Shown here: piece after piece, positions 44,014 to 53,265 of the stretch
Layout of the letters: every line of letters starts with the position of its first letter
Numbering within the stretch: position 1 is the stretch's first letter
Assembly: GCA_031548545.1 (NCBI GenBank)
Contig: JAVBQY010000001.1
Span: forward strand, 75,693 to 139,692
Direction: 5' to 3'
Length of the DNA: 64,000 bases
Origin: UBA932 sp031548545
Lineage (GTDB): Bacteria; Bacteroidota; Bacteroidia; Bacteroidales; UBA932
The notes under the pieces: model-generated
The model's database searches: none
What the model was told of the DNA's origin: nothing
Seen by the model: only the letters and a program-made list of their open reading frames with translations
Translations under genes and position numbers: made by a program

Positions 44014-44670
44014 ATGCAAGTACGCGCCTTAACCGACACCCCCTCCCTTTTTAACCGTTATATTGCTGAGTTGCGCGATGTGACTATACAGCATGATAGT
44101 ATGCGTTTCCGCCGCAATATGGAACGGTTGGGTGAAATTTTTGCTTACGAGATCAGTAAAACAATGGCTTACACCCCTGTAGAAGTTAGAACCCCCCTGG
44201 GAACAGCCATACAGCAATACGCTTCCGAAAGGGTGGTGCTGGCCACGGTATTGCGTGCAGGGCTGCCCCTGCACCAGGGTTTTTTGAATTATTTCGACCG
44301 GGCGGAAAATGCTTTTATCGGCGCTTACCGCAAATACGGCGCCAATCACCAGCAATTTGAAATTCAGTCCGACTATATTTCTTCACCGGCGCTTGATGAA
44401 AAAGTACTTATCCTGATGGATCCCATGCTGGCCACCGGTTCTTCCATTCTGATTACGTATAAGACATTGATGGAGCGCGGTACGCCGCTGCATACGCATA
44501 TTGCCTGCCCCATAGCCAGCCGCCGCGGTGTAGAGTACCTGCAAGCCAACCTGCCGGGCGACAAGGTTACGCTGTGGGTGGGCGAAATCGACCCTTCACT
44601 GACCGACCAGTCCTATATCGTACCGGGCCTCGGCGATGCCGGCGACCTCTCTTTCGGACCAAAGCTGTAA
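44014..44670 (+). CDS. upp: Uracil phosphoribosyltransferase
   Basis: A 218-residue salvage enzyme that makes UMP from uracil and PRPP. The PRPP-binding loop is ILMDPMLATGSSI, and the uracil-binding C-terminus reads YIVPGLGDAGDLSFG, both diagnostic. The open frame extends upstream to 43990 through a TTG, but that codon overlaps the -7 box; the ATG at 44014 (MQVRALTDTP) is the better start. It stands alone between lpxK and the convergent rpoN. Confidence 0.94.
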   Translation: MQVRALTDTPSLFNRYIAELRDVTIQHDSMRFRRNMERLGEIFAYEISKTMAYTPVEVRTPLGTAIQQYASERVVLATVLRAGLPLHQGFLNYFDRAENAFIGAYRKYGANHQQFEIQSDYISSPALDEKVLILMDPMLATGSSILITYKTLMERGTPLHTHIACPIASRRGVEYLQANLPGDKVTLWVGEIDPSLTDQSYIVPGLGDAGDLSFGPKL

Positions 44671-44720
44671 AAGCGGACCCCGACGGCTACCGGCTGGAAA
44701 TTGCACCTGAAAGGTAAAGC

Positions 44721-46121
44721 CTATCTGGATTTCTTGCGCACCCGTGAGGTGGGGATATTCAACTGTTCCCGATACTTAGCAATGGTACGGCGGGCAAAAT
44801 TAAAGCCTTCTTTTTTCATCATCTCGGCGAGTTCCTCATCGGACAGGGGCTTAGTTTTGTCTTCGTTATCAATCAGCTCTGCGAGGAGTTTTTTGATGTT
44901 GCGAATGGATACCTCTTCACCCGTATCACTGGTAGCGCCTTCGGAGAAGAACTGTTTCAGGGCAAAAATACCAAAGTGGGTCTGGATGTATTTGCTGGTA
45001 ACCACCCGCGAAATGGTAGAAATATCAAGGCTGGTACGGAGCGCTATGTGTTTTAAGGCCATGGGGCGCAACAAACTTTCATCGCCTTCGAGAAAATAAT
45101 CATGTTGGTAGTCCAAGATGGCCTGCATGGTACGCATAAGCGTATCCTGCCGCTGCCTGAGGGCGTCGATAAACCATTTGGCCGATTCGATTTTTTGCTT
45201 CAGGAAGATCACGGTATCCTTGTCTTGCCGGGTCTTAGCCCGCTCTTCACGCTTCAATATGTCCTGATAACGCTGGCTGATGCAGAGGTCAGGAATGGAG
45301 TAACGCGGCATGGTCAGGCTGAACTCCCCATTGCGGATTTCCAGGAAGAAATCCGGCACGACATGAATGGAACGGTCGTCGCTATTGTCTATACTGGCGC
45401 CGGGCTTGGGATTGAGGTGCACAATCATTGACAAAGCCTCCTTGAATTCCTCATCAGTCAATCCCAGGCTGGCTTTTACTTTGTCATAATACCGGTTACT
45501 GAATGCTTCAAATTGCTCCGATAATATGCGGACCGCTGTTTTTATAGCGGGGCTTTGTGTCTTGCTGTTCAACTGGATCAACAGGCATTCCTGCAGATTG
45601 CGCGCCGCCACCCCTACGGGTTCAAAGTGCTGGATGGTTTTAAGGATTTGTTCCAGCTCTTCTTCCGAGCTTTCTATATTCAGGCGGAAAGCGATATCAT
45701 CCGCCAAGGCGCTCAGGTCACGGCGCAGGTAACCGTCATCGTCAAGGCTGCGGATAAGGTATAAGGCCAGGGTGTAGTGCGGTTCCGTCAGGTTCGTATA
45801 CCCCAATTGCATTTCCAATTGTTCGTGCAGTGTTTCTTTGACCGACAGGGTGGGAAAATCCGTAAGGGAAGAAGAAGAGGAGGAAAAAGAGTTATAGGGT
45901 TTGGCCGAAGATTCATGGCTCACATAGTCTTCAATGCTAACATTTCCGGTATCCTCATCACTATCTGTCTGTTTGACCTCTTCAAGGGCCGGATTTTCTT
46001 CCAGCTCTTTCTCTACCCGTTGCTCCAGTTGTAATACCGGCATTTGTAACATCCGGATCACCTGTACTTGTTTGGGCGAGAGTTTTTGCTGTAAAGATTG
46101 TTGAAGGACTTGTTTGAGCAT
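44721..46121 (-). CDS. rpoN: RNA polymerase sigma-54 factor
   Basis: A 466-residue sigma-54. The Gln/Leu-rich N-terminal activator-interacting region (LQQSLQQKLSPKQVQVIRMLQMPVLQLEQ) is followed by an acidic linker, the core-binding domain, and the RpoN box near the C-terminus (ARRTIAKYREQLNIPTS), which contacts the -24 element. The order and length are normal. No sigma-54 activator with an AAA+ domain is encoded in the window, so targets cannot be assigned. It follows the RNA methyltransferase gene by 36 bp and has its own -7 box. Confidence 0.95.
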   Translation of the reverse strand: MLKQVLQQSLQQKLSPKQVQVIRMLQMPVLQLEQRVEKELEENPALEEVKQTDSDEDTGNVSIEDYVSHESSAKPYNSFSSSSSSLTDFPTLSVKETLHEQLEMQLGYTNLTEPHYTLALYLIRSLDDDGYLRRDLSALADDIAFRLNIESSEEELEQILKTIQHFEPVGVAARNLQECLLIQLNSKTQSPAIKTAVRILSEQFEAFSNRYYDKVKASLGLTDEEFKEALSMIVHLNPKPGASIDNSDDRSIHVVPDFFLEIRNGEFSLTMPRYSIPDLCISQRYQDILKREERAKTRQDKDTVIFLKQKIESAKWFIDALRQRQDTLMRTMQAILDYQHDYFLEGDESLLRPMALKHIALRTSLDISTISRVVTSKYIQTHFGIFALKQFFSEGATSDTGEEVSIRNIKKLLAELIDNEDKTKPLSDEELAEMMKKEGFNFARRTIAKYREQLNIPTSRVRKKSR

Positions 46122-46143
46122 GACTTTGTCTTTATAACCAAGG

Positions 46144-46151
46144 CAAAGATA
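46144..46151 (-). promoter_or_regulatory. -7 element of rpoN
   Basis: The minus strand reads TATCTTTG, matching TAnnTTTG, 22 bp before the rpoN ATG. The -33 element is not evident. Confidence 0.4.
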
Positions 46152-46157
46152 AGCATT

Positions 46158-46688
46158 TTATCTTAATTTAGCGACCAGGTCCCACAAAATCACGCCTATG
46201 CTAACCGATACATTTAAAGAGTGTTTCGTACCATGCTGAGGAATCTCCAAGACCATATCGCAGCGGTCTACCACCTCTTGCCGCACTCCTTTTACCTCGT
46301 TGCCAAATACTAAAGCATATTTATGGCCCTTTTCCAGATAAAAATCATGCAACATCACACTATTTTCGGCCTGTTCCACGGCAAGCAGGGTGTAGCCTTC
46401 GGCCTGCAGCCGGTCAAGGGCGGACAGCGTATCTGCTTCGTAGCGCCAGCAAACCGTATCTTCGGCCCCCAGGGCGGATTTATGGATTTCGGCGCTGGGC
46501 GGTACGGCGCAAATACCGCAAAGGTAAATTTGCTCCACACGAAAGGCGTCGGCCGTACGGAAAGCGGCGCCAATATTGTGCTGGCTGCGGACATTGTCCA
46601 ACACCAGGGCTAAAGGAGCCTTCTGCGCGGCTTTAAAGGCCTCGGGAGTCAGGCGGTCCAGTTCGCTGTTTAAAAGTTTGCGGGACAT
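46158..46688 (-). CDS. TrmH/SpoU-family RNA methyltransferase
   Basis: A 176-residue SPOUT methyltransferase that probably 2'-O-methylates tRNA or rRNA. The three SpoU motifs are seen: NIGAAFRTADAF, ALVFGNEVKGV and SLNVSVSIGVILWDL, the last contributing to the knot that binds S-adenosylmethionine. It is the short form without an extra RNA-binding domain. The start is 7 bp after the rpiB stop, suggesting co-transcription. The exact modified position cannot be told. Confidence 0.9.
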   Translation of the reverse strand: MSRKLLNSELDRLTPEAFKAAQKAPLALVLDNVRSQHNIGAAFRTADAFRVEQIYLCGICAVPPSAEIHKSALGAEDTVCWRYEADTLSALDRLQAEGYTLLAVEQAENSVMLHDFYLEKGHKYALVFGNEVKGVRQEVVDRCDMVLEIPQHGTKHSLNVSVSIGVILWDLVAKLR

Positions 46689-46695
46689 ATCAATT

Positions 46696-47136
46696 TCAGC
46701 AGGAAATTTTCTCTACCCGCCGTTCATGCCTTCCGCCCTCAAAGGCGGCGGTGAAAAATTGCAGGAGTATTTCCTGCGCCGTGGCGTTATCAATAAAACG
46801 GGTGGGCAATACACAAATGTTAGCGTTGTTGTGGTTACGGGTGAGGCGGGCAATCTCCGGAATCCAGCACAGCGCCGCGCGGATACCCGCATGTTTGTTC
46901 AGTGTCATGGCCATGCCTTCTCCGGAACCGCAAAGCCCCACGCCGATTGCCAGCTCTCCGTTTTCTACGGCGCGGGCCAGCGGGTGGGCTACATCCGGAT
47001 AGTCCATGCTATCCACCGAATGGGTGCCGAAGTCTTTCACCTCAATACCCTGTTGTTGCAACCAGGCTTTAATGAATTCTTTTTGTTCAAAGCCGGCATG
47101 ATCTGCGGCTATTCCTATGGTTTTATACGGTATCAT
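46696..47136 (-). CDS. rpiB: Ribose-5-phosphate isomerase B
   Basis: A 146-residue isomerase that interconverts ribulose 5-phosphate and ribose 5-phosphate. The typical N-terminus (IGIAADHAGFEQKEFIKAWL) and the active-site loop VGLCGSGEGMAMTLNKHAGIRAALC are present. The open frame begins at 47208, but the ATG at 47134-47136 (MIPYKTIGIAADHAGF) gives the family length. A full promoter (47141-47171) ends 4 bp before this ATG, so the message may be leaderless. It lies 19 bp after the PAP2 gene. Confidence 0.93.
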   Translation of the reverse strand: MIPYKTIGIAADHAGFEQKEFIKAWLQQQGIEVKDFGTHSVDSMDYPDVAHPLARAVENGELAIGVGLCGSGEGMAMTLNKHAGIRAALCWIPEIARLTRNHNNANICVLPTRFIDNATAQEILLQFFTAAFEGGRHERRVEKISC

Positions 47137-47140
47137 ACCA

Positions 47141-47171
47141 CAAAGGTAGATAATTTTACGCCTCCTCCAAA
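47141..47171 (-). promoter_or_regulatory. Promoter of rpiB, inside the end of the PAP2 gene
   Basis: The minus strand reads TTTG (complement of 47168-47171), 19 bp, TACCTTTG (complement of 47141-47148). Spacing and sequence are consensus. Transcription would begin at or next to the rpiB ATG. Confidence 0.6.
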
Positions 47172-48031
47172 CTTTTCCCGGCAACCCTCCGCCACCACTT
47201 CTCCCCACCCCAATACAGCAGCGGTGCGGTAAGTAATCCGCCGATTACATCTATCAGGTAATGCGCTTTGATGTATACGGTGGAGGCGATAAGTAGTAGG
47301 GCTATAGGCAGCAGGCAGTAACACAGCTTACGCCCGTTGTTGAAAAACAGGATAAGCAGGCAGGTCACCGTAATGCCCACGTGCGAGCTGGGGAAAGCGC
47401 CGGTGGGCTTCTCTCCCATTTCCTGCAGGAAAACCATAAGGGCGCGGAAGGGCTTGGTGTAAGCCGTGGCATTGTCGGGCGCCGGAAAATAAAATTGCGG
47501 GCCCATCACCGGGATGAAAATAAAAATAAGGTAATAGGCAAAGAAAGCGAACATCAGGATAAAGGCGGCCTTGAAACCGCTCTCCCTGCGTTTCACGCAA
47601 AGGCTCACCACCGTACCGGCAATGATGAAATAGTAAGACAGGTAGGCAAAGTTCATCAGTTCGTTCATCCAGCCCCAGGGCACCAGGCGGCTGAATTCCA
47701 GGCTGGGCTGACAACCGAACCAGGCGGTGTCTATATCCATAAAGAATTGATCCAGGTTGCCAAAAAAGCAACTATGGATGTAGTAGGTTTCGGGATACCA
47801 ATAGGCAATCAATGCCAGTGGCCATAATTGGCGGATAAGCGTCGTGAACTTGTTTGCCGTAAACTGCGCCAGCAATAAAACACCGACGATCACCAAAACA
47901 CGCATGCCCAGCAAACGCAATAATACTCCCGGGTCAGTGGCGCCGGGCCATAGCAGGTATAATGCTGTGCATACGGCATAAAGCAGTGTCAACCCTTCAA
48001 TAGGGTATAATTTGGGAAGGCGCAGGGCCAT
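47156..48031 (-). CDS. PAP2-family membrane enzyme, candidate sphingolipid head-group transferase
   Basis: A 291-residue integral membrane protein with six or so helices and the PAP2 signature: GAFPSSHVGIT (catalytic histidine) and YIKAHYLIDVIGG (second histidine and aspartate). PAP2 proteins include lipid phosphatases and inositol-phosphorylceramide synthases. It is the third gene after serine palmitoyltransferase and the probable ceramide synthase, with a gap of 2 bp, so it most likely puts on or takes off a phospho head group of dihydroceramide. Whether it is a transferase or a phosphatase cannot be read from sequence. Confidence 0.78.
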   Translation of the reverse strand: MALRLPKLYPIEGLTLLYAVCTALYLLWPGATDPGVLLRLLGMRVLVIVGVLLLAQFTANKFTTLIRQLWPLALIAYWYPETYYIHSCFFGNLDQFFMDIDTAWFGCQPSLEFSRLVPWGWMNELMNFAYLSYYFIIAGTVVSLCVKRRESGFKAAFILMFAFFAYYLIFIFIPVMGPQFYFPAPDNATAYTKPFRALMVFLQEMGEKPTGAFPSSHVGITVTCLLILFFNNGRKLCYCLLPIALLLIASTVYIKAHYLIDVIGGLLTAPLLYWGGEKWWRRVAGKSLEEA

Positions 48032-48033
48032 AA

Positions 48034-49167
48034 CTAAATGTTTTCTTTGATGAAACAGCGGGTGCGGAACAGGAATTCTTTTTCGTAGTTATCCCAGATG
48101 CCTACGGCATTGGTATTGGTCTCCAACTGTGAGGAGGAGATGGCTATTTTCACGTTGTGCCTGATGTAGGATTTATTCATCGCTACGTAATACAGCGAAT
48201 GAATACCCCGGTGTTGCCAGTCGGGGTGTACGCCGTTGACATACAAATCTATTTCCGAGTACTTGTTCAGCGCACGGAGGATATGAATGAAGCCAAAGGG
48301 GAATAGTTTTCCTTTAGCTTTCTGGAAGGCCCTGGATAAGGTGGGCATACTCAGTCCGAAGCCTACAACGTCATCTTTCTCATCAACAATAAAACAGGCC
48401 AGTTCCGGGCGGAGAAATGAGAGATAAGACTTGATATAGTAATCAATCTGACGGGGCAGCAACTTAACGAAACCGTGAATCCCTCCCTCATCGAAAGCGG
48501 TATTCATCGTTTCAAAAAATTTATGCGCATAGGGCAGTACGTCTTTGCGCTTATTGAATACCAAGACTTTCAACTTGTATTTTTCGGCAATCAGTTTATT
48601 GATCCGCTCTACCTTCTCGGGGACGTCCTGCGAGGCGTTGAAACGATACTGCAGCCAGTCGACTACTTTTTTGTAGCCGTGCTTGTCTAAGTGTACAGGA
48701 TAGTAAGGATAGTTGTACGGGCTGATAATGGGCGGCAGGTGTTCGAATCCCTCCACCAGCATGCCCTGATGGTCAAAATCCGTAAAGCCCATGGGGCCCT
48801 GCACGGCCGTCATGCCCTTGCTTTTGGCCCAGGCCTCAGCCGTCTTCAGCAGGGCGCCGGAAACTTCTTCGTCATCAATGAAGTCTATCCAGCCGAAACG
48901 CGCTACCCGGTTATTGTATTTCTCGTTGGCCCGATGGCTGATCATGGCGGCGATCCGCCCTACCAGCTTGTCGTTCTTATAGGCCAGAAAATAAGCTGAC
49001 TCACAAGCGCCGTTGTCAAACGACGGATTACTGTCTTTCGACAGGGTTTTCTTCTCGTCCGCTATCAAAGGCGGAACCCAGGTAGGATGCCCTTTATAAA
49101 GCTCAAAGGGAAATTTAATGAATTGTTTTAACTCCTTGGCGGTTTTTACCTCTTTGATGCTTACCAT
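48034..49167 (-). CDS. GNAT-like acyltransferase, probable bacterial ceramide synthase
   Basis: A 377-residue protein of the large GNAT type. The N-terminal half starts with KELKQFIKFPFELYKGHPTWVPPL and a GNAT-like core (AYFLAYKNDKLVGRIAAMISH, GMTAVQGPMGFTDFDHQGMLVEGF), the second half has a further acetyltransferase-like fold (GVHPDWQHRGIHSLYYVAMN). The family is often labelled only as N-acetyltransferase. Work on Caulobacter identified a protein of this kind near serine palmitoyltransferase as the acyl-CoA-dependent ceramide synthase. Its position here, 10 bp after serine palmitoyltransferase, supports the same role: N-acylation of 3-ketosphinganine or sphinganine. The function is inferred from family and context. 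Confidence 0.72.
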   Translation of the reverse strand: MVSIKEVKTAKELKQFIKFPFELYKGHPTWVPPLIADEKKTLSKDSNPSFDNGACESAYFLAYKNDKLVGRIAAMISHRANEKYNNRVARFGWIDFIDDEEVSGALLKTAEAWAKSKGMTAVQGPMGFTDFDHQGMLVEGFEHLPPIISPYNYPYYPVHLDKHGYKKVVDWLQYRFNASQDVPEKVERINKLIAEKYKLKVLVFNKRKDVLPYAHKFFETMNTAFDEGGIHGFVKLLPRQIDYYIKSYLSFLRPELACFIVDEKDDVVGFGLSMPTLSRAFQKAKGKLFPFGFIHILRALNKYSEIDLYVNGVHPDWQHRGIHSLYYVAMNKSYIRHNVKIAISSSQLETNTNAVGIWDNYEKEFLFRTRCFIKENI

Positions 49168-49177
49168 ACGGGGGTAT

Positions 49178-50374
49178 TTATTTGATAATTTCCAATTGAC
49201 GTCCCAGCTTATGCATTTTTTCCAACGCCATTTCCAATTGCGGACGCGTATGGGTTGCCATGAGGGAGAAACGGATCAGGGTAGACTCGTTATTTACCGC
49301 AGGCGACACTACCGGATTTACGAATAAACCATCTTCCAGCGCCATTTTGGTGAAGAGGAAGGTCTTGTGGTTATCACGGATATACAAGGGAATAATCGGT
49401 GAGCAGGTATGTCCCGTATCCCAACCCATATTACGGAAAGCGTCCAGACAGAAGCGGGTATTGTCCCACAGGCGTTCCATACGCTCGGGTTCGCTGATCA
49501 TGATGTCCAGGGCGGCCAGGGCGCTGGCGGCTGAGGCCGGCGTAATACTGGCGCTGAAAATCAATGAGCGTGACGTATGTTTGATGAGGTTGATCGTATC
49601 GGCGTCAGCAGCGATAAAACCACCGATGGAAGCCAGGGACTTGCTGAACGTACCCATGATGATGTCCACCTTGTCGGTAAGCCCGAAGTGCGATGAAGCG
49701 CCGCGGCCCTGCTCGCCGATCACCCCCAGGGAGTGGGCGTCATCAACCATGATATTGGCATTGTATTTTTCGGCCAGGCGTACGATTTCAGGCAGGTTGG
49801 CGATATCACCTTCCATACTGAAAATACCGTCCACGACAATCAGCTTAACTTTATCGGCTTCGCAACGTTCCAGCACTTTCTCCAGAGATTCCATATCATT
49901 GTGCCGGAACTTTAATGTTTTGGCAAAGGACAGGCGGGAGGCTTCTATGATAGAAGCATGGTCCAGCTCATCAAGGATGATATAGTCATTCCGGAAAGTC
50001 ACGGTAGGGATGGCACCGAGATTGGATTGGAAGCCGGTACTGTACACCAGGGCGCCGTCTTTACCCACAAATTGGGCCAGGCGGTTTTCCAACTCAATAT
50101 GGATGTCCAGGGTACCATTCAGAAAACGGGAGCCGGCACAACCGGAACCATATTTTTCAACGGCCTTGATGGCGGCTTCTTTCACCTTGGGATGATTGGT
50201 GAGGCCCAGATAGCTATTGGAGCCGAACATCAATACCCTTCGCCCGTCTATGGTTACTTCAGCATCTTGTTCCGATTGAATGGCACGGTAGTACGGGTAC
50301 ACTCCCGCCTCCTGCACCTGTTGTGGGTCACGGTATTGCGCAAAGCGCTCGCGCATGATGTTTGATTTTGTCAT
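49178..50374 (-). CDS. spt: Serine palmitoyltransferase
   Basis: A 398-residue PLP enzyme of the alpha-oxoamine synthase family that condenses serine with acyl-CoA, the first step of sphingolipid synthesis. The PLP lysine is in GTFSKSLASIGGFIAAD; GSNSYLGLTNHP, GSGCAGSRFLNGT and VDDAHSLGVIGEQGRG are typical. The related enzymes 2-amino-3-ketobutyrate CoA ligase and BioF share these motifs; serine palmitoyltransferase is chosen because of the long N-terminus, the length and the two following sphingolipid-type genes. It is the first gene of the operon with a -7 box 30 bp upstream. Confidence 0.88.
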   Translation of the reverse strand: MTKSNIMRERFAQYRDPQQVQEAGVYPYYRAIQSEQDAEVTIDGRRVLMFGSNSYLGLTNHPKVKEAAIKAVEKYGSGCAGSRFLNGTLDIHIELENRLAQFVGKDGALVYSTGFQSNLGAIPTVTFRNDYIILDELDHASIIEASRLSFAKTLKFRHNDMESLEKVLERCEADKVKLIVVDGIFSMEGDIANLPEIVRLAEKYNANIMVDDAHSLGVIGEQGRGASSHFGLTDKVDIIMGTFSKSLASIGGFIAADADTINLIKHTSRSLIFSASITPASAASALAALDIMISEPERMERLWDNTRFCLDAFRNMGWDTGHTCSPIIPLYIRDNHKTFLFTKMALEDGLFVNPVVSPAVNNESTLIRFSLMATHTRPQLEMALEKMHKLGRQLEIIK

Positions 50375-50403
50375 CTATCTTAATGTTAATTAAAAAGAAC
50401 GGG

Positions 50404-50411
50404 CAAAGATA
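50404..50411 (-). promoter_or_regulatory. -7 element of the sphingolipid operon
   Basis: The minus strand reads TATCTTTG, matching TAnnTTTG, 29 bp before the serine palmitoyltransferase ATG. The -33 position lies at the end of gcvP and shows no TTTG. Confidence 0.45.
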
Positions 50412-50427
50412 GTAAAAAAAAATTATA

Positions 50428-53265
50428 TTACAGGTAATTTTCTATAGGATCGCAGGAACACACCAAGTTACGATCGCCATAACCATTGTCTACCCGGGCT
50501 ACATGGGGCCAGAATTTATTGTCGGCAATCCATGCCAGGGGATAAGCCGCCTGAGTCCTCGGATAGCTGTGTTTCCACTCATCGGCGGAGACTTCCATGG
50601 CCGTATGCGGCGCCATTTTCAAAGGATTGTCTTCGGCATCCAGCGCTCCGGACTTAATGGACTCACATTCCTGTTTAATGGTGATCATGGTCTGGATAAA
50701 GCGATCAAGTTCCGCCAGGGATTCACTTTCTGTAGGTTCCACCATCAGGGTGTCAGGTACGGGGAAAGACAGTGTCGGGGCATGGAAACCATAGTCCATC
50801 AAACGCTTGGCAATATCCGTAGCATCTACACCGTATTCTTTCTTGAAGCCGCGCACGTCAATAATGCACTCGTGGGCCACACGGCCGGTTTCTCCGGTAT
50901 AAAGGGTGGTATAGTGTGATTGCAGTTTAGCCGACAAATAGTTGGCATTTAAGATCGCCATCTCGGTAGCCGCCTTAAGGCCTTCGGCGCCCAGCAGCTT
51001 GATATAGGCGTAAGTAATAGGCAGGATCATGGCGCTGCCGTAAGGCGCCGAAGCCACGGCATGGATAGCCTTATCACCGCTTACTTTCACCAAGGGGTGT
51101 GAGGGCAAAAAGGGCGTCAGGTGACTGGCCACGCCGATGGGCCCTACGCCGGGACCGCCGCCGCCGTGGGGCATGGCAAAGGTCTTGTGCAGGTTCAGGT
51201 GGCAAACGTCGGCTCCGATGAAGCCCGGATTGGTCAAGCCTACCTGGGCGTTCATATTGGCGCCATCCATATATACCTGTCCGCCGTTCTTGTGTACGAT
51301 GTCTATGATTTCGCAGATACGGCTTTCAAAGACGCCGTGGGTAGAAGGATAGGTAATCATCATACAGGACAATTGGTCCTTATGTTGCTCCGCCTTTGTA
51401 CGCAGGTCGTCGACATTGATATTACCCTTCTCGTCACAGCTCACCAAGACAACCTGCATGCCGGCCAAACTGGCGCTGGCAGGGTTGGTACCGTGGGCGG
51501 AGGTGGGGATCAGCACCAGATTACGGTGGCTGTCGCCATTGGCCGCATGGTAGGCGCGGATCACCATAAGCCCCGCATATTCTCCGGCAGCGCCGGAGTT
51601 GGGCTGTACCGATACGGCGTCAAAGCCGGTAATCACGGCCAGGTCATGCTCCAGTTCTTTAATCAACTGCAGATAGCCTTCCGCCTGGTCGGCCGGCGCA
51701 TAGGGATGTACATTGGCAAACTCGGGCCAGCTCAGGGGCAGCATTTCCACCGCCGCATTCAGCTTCATAGTACAAGAACCCAATGAAATCATGGAATGCG
51801 CCAGAGAAATATCACGGCGTTCCAGTTTCTTGATATAACGCATCATCTCTGTTTCGGAACGGTTGGCGCGGAATACTTTTTCGGTAAGGATAGCCGATTC
51901 ACGCGGCATTCCAAGGCTTTTCAGCAGATCCGAACATGTCCCCTCCTGTTTGAGCCCGAAAATTTCTATAACAGCCAACACTTCTTCACAGGCGGTCACC
52001 TCATCAAAGCTCAGGCGCACGGTATCGGCCGAAGGGTAATAAAAGTTGAAGCCTTTGGCCAGCGCCTTGCTGCGGATAGCTTCCGCATCTACGCCTTTTA
52101 CTTCGATCGTATCAAAGAAGTACTCTTCAGCCAGTACATAACCGGCGTCTTTCAATTTTCCGGCCATTACCGCCGCCACTTTATGGGCGTGGCCGGCTAT
52201 ACGTTGCAAGCCTTCTGCGCCATGATACACGGCGTACATGCCGGCCATGGTAGCCATCAGGGCTTGTGAGGTGCAAATATTAGAGCTGGCTTTCTCCCGC
52301 TTGATATGCTGCTCGCGCGTTTGCAGCGCCATACGCAAGGCGGTATTGCCGAGACGGTCAACCGACACGCCGATAATACGGCCGGGGATATTCCGTTTGT
52401 ACTCTTCTTTGGTAGCAAAGTAGGCGGCAGAAGGACCGCCGAAACCAACCGGAATACCGAAACGCTGGGTGCTGCCCACTGCAATATCCGCGCCCCAGGC
52501 TGCAGGTTCTTTCAATACGACCAGAGACAGGATATCACAGGCCGCCGTAACCAGCACGCCCTTTTCATGGGCCTGGGTACAGAAGGCGCTGTAATCGCGC
52601 ACCGCACCGTTAGCGGCAGGGTATTGGACGATGGCGCCAAAACATTTTTCATCAAAAGCGTAAGTATCGTATTTACCCAGTATGATGTCTATACCCAGCG
52701 GCGCCGCGCGGGTAATGAGTACGTCCAGGGTCTGGGGAAAGATATTTTCATCTACAAAGAGCAGGTTTTTTCCGGCCTTTACCGCCTCGCGCGAACGAAG
52801 ATCGAACATCATCTTCATCGCCTCGGCGGCGGCTGTTCCTTCGTCCAGCAGAGAGCAGTTGGCTATCTGAAAACCGGTAAGGCTCATCACCATGGTCTGG
52901 AAGTTCAACAGGGCTTCCAAACGGCCCTGGGATATTTCCGCCTGATAGGGCGTATAAGAAGTGTACCATGCCGGATTCTCAAACACGTTGCGCAGGACTA
53001 CAGGCAAGGTAGCCGTACCATACCAACCCATTCCGATAAAAGAACGGAAAGGCTTATTTTTATCTGCAATACTTTTGATTTTATGCAGGTAGGCATATTC
53101 ACTCAAAGGAGCGTCCAGGACCAAGGCTTGCTTCAGGCGGATGTCAGCAGGAACGGTTTGGCTGATCAACTCATCCAGGGAGGCAGCGCCCACGGCCTGC
53201 AGCATTTGTTGAACTTCACATTCGCGGGGGCCGTTATGGCGGTGTACAAATTTATCGGTCGACAT
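50428..53265 (-). CDS. gcvP: Glycine dehydrogenase (decarboxylating), P protein
   Basis: A 945-residue single-chain P protein of the glycine cleavage system, which decarboxylates glycine and passes the aminomethyl group to the H protein. The PLP lysine lies in CHLNLHKTFAMPHGGGGPG in the C-terminal half; the N-terminal half repeats the fold (GSTQRFGIPVGFGGPSAAYFA). Full length for the one-polypeptide form. The H, T and L proteins are not in the window. The 50-bp gap upstream holds a purine-rich set of GATTA repeats but no clear promoter. Confidence 0.95.
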   Translation of the reverse strand: MSTDKFVHRHNGPRECEVQQMLQAVGAASLDELISQTVPADIRLKQALVLDAPLSEYAYLHKIKSIADKNKPFRSFIGMGWYGTATLPVVLRNVFENPAWYTSYTPYQAEISQGRLEALLNFQTMVMSLTGFQIANCSLLDEGTAAAEAMKMMFDLRSREAVKAGKNLLFVDENIFPQTLDVLITRAAPLGIDIILGKYDTYAFDEKCFGAIVQYPAANGAVRDYSAFCTQAHEKGVLVTAACDILSLVVLKEPAAWGADIAVGSTQRFGIPVGFGGPSAAYFATKEEYKRNIPGRIIGVSVDRLGNTALRMALQTREQHIKREKASSNICTSQALMATMAGMYAVYHGAEGLQRIAGHAHKVAAVMAGKLKDAGYVLAEEYFFDTIEVKGVDAEAIRSKALAKGFNFYYPSADTVRLSFDEVTACEEVLAVIEIFGLKQEGTCSDLLKSLGMPRESAILTEKVFRANRSETEMMRYIKKLERRDISLAHSMISLGSCTMKLNAAVEMLPLSWPEFANVHPYAPADQAEGYLQLIKELEHDLAVITGFDAVSVQPNSGAAGEYAGLMVIRAYHAANGDSHRNLVLIPTSAHGTNPASASLAGMQVVLVSCDEKGNINVDDLRTKAEQHKDQLSCMMITYPSTHGVFESRICEIIDIVHKNGGQVYMDGANMNAQVGLTNPGFIGADVCHLNLHKTFAMPHGGGGPGVGPIGVASHLTPFLPSHPLVKVSGDKAIHAVASAPYGSAMILPITYAYIKLLGAEGLKAATEMAILNANYLSAKLQSHYTTLYTGETGRVAHECIIDVRGFKKEYGVDATDIAKRLMDYGFHAPTLSFPVPDTLMVEPTESESLAELDRFIQTMITIKQECESIKSGALDAEDNPLKMAPHTAMEVSADEWKHSYPRTQAAYPLAWIADNKFWPHVARVDNGYGDRNLVCSCDPIENYL

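Noticed and set aside
44671..44720. Terminator between upp and rpoN
   Set aside because: The 50-bp gap shows no stem of useful length and no T run on either strand.
49178..50374. 2-amino-3-ketobutyrate CoA ligase (kbl)
   Set aside because: Shared motifs allow it, but there is no threonine dehydrogenase gene near, and the two following genes fit sphingolipid synthesis.
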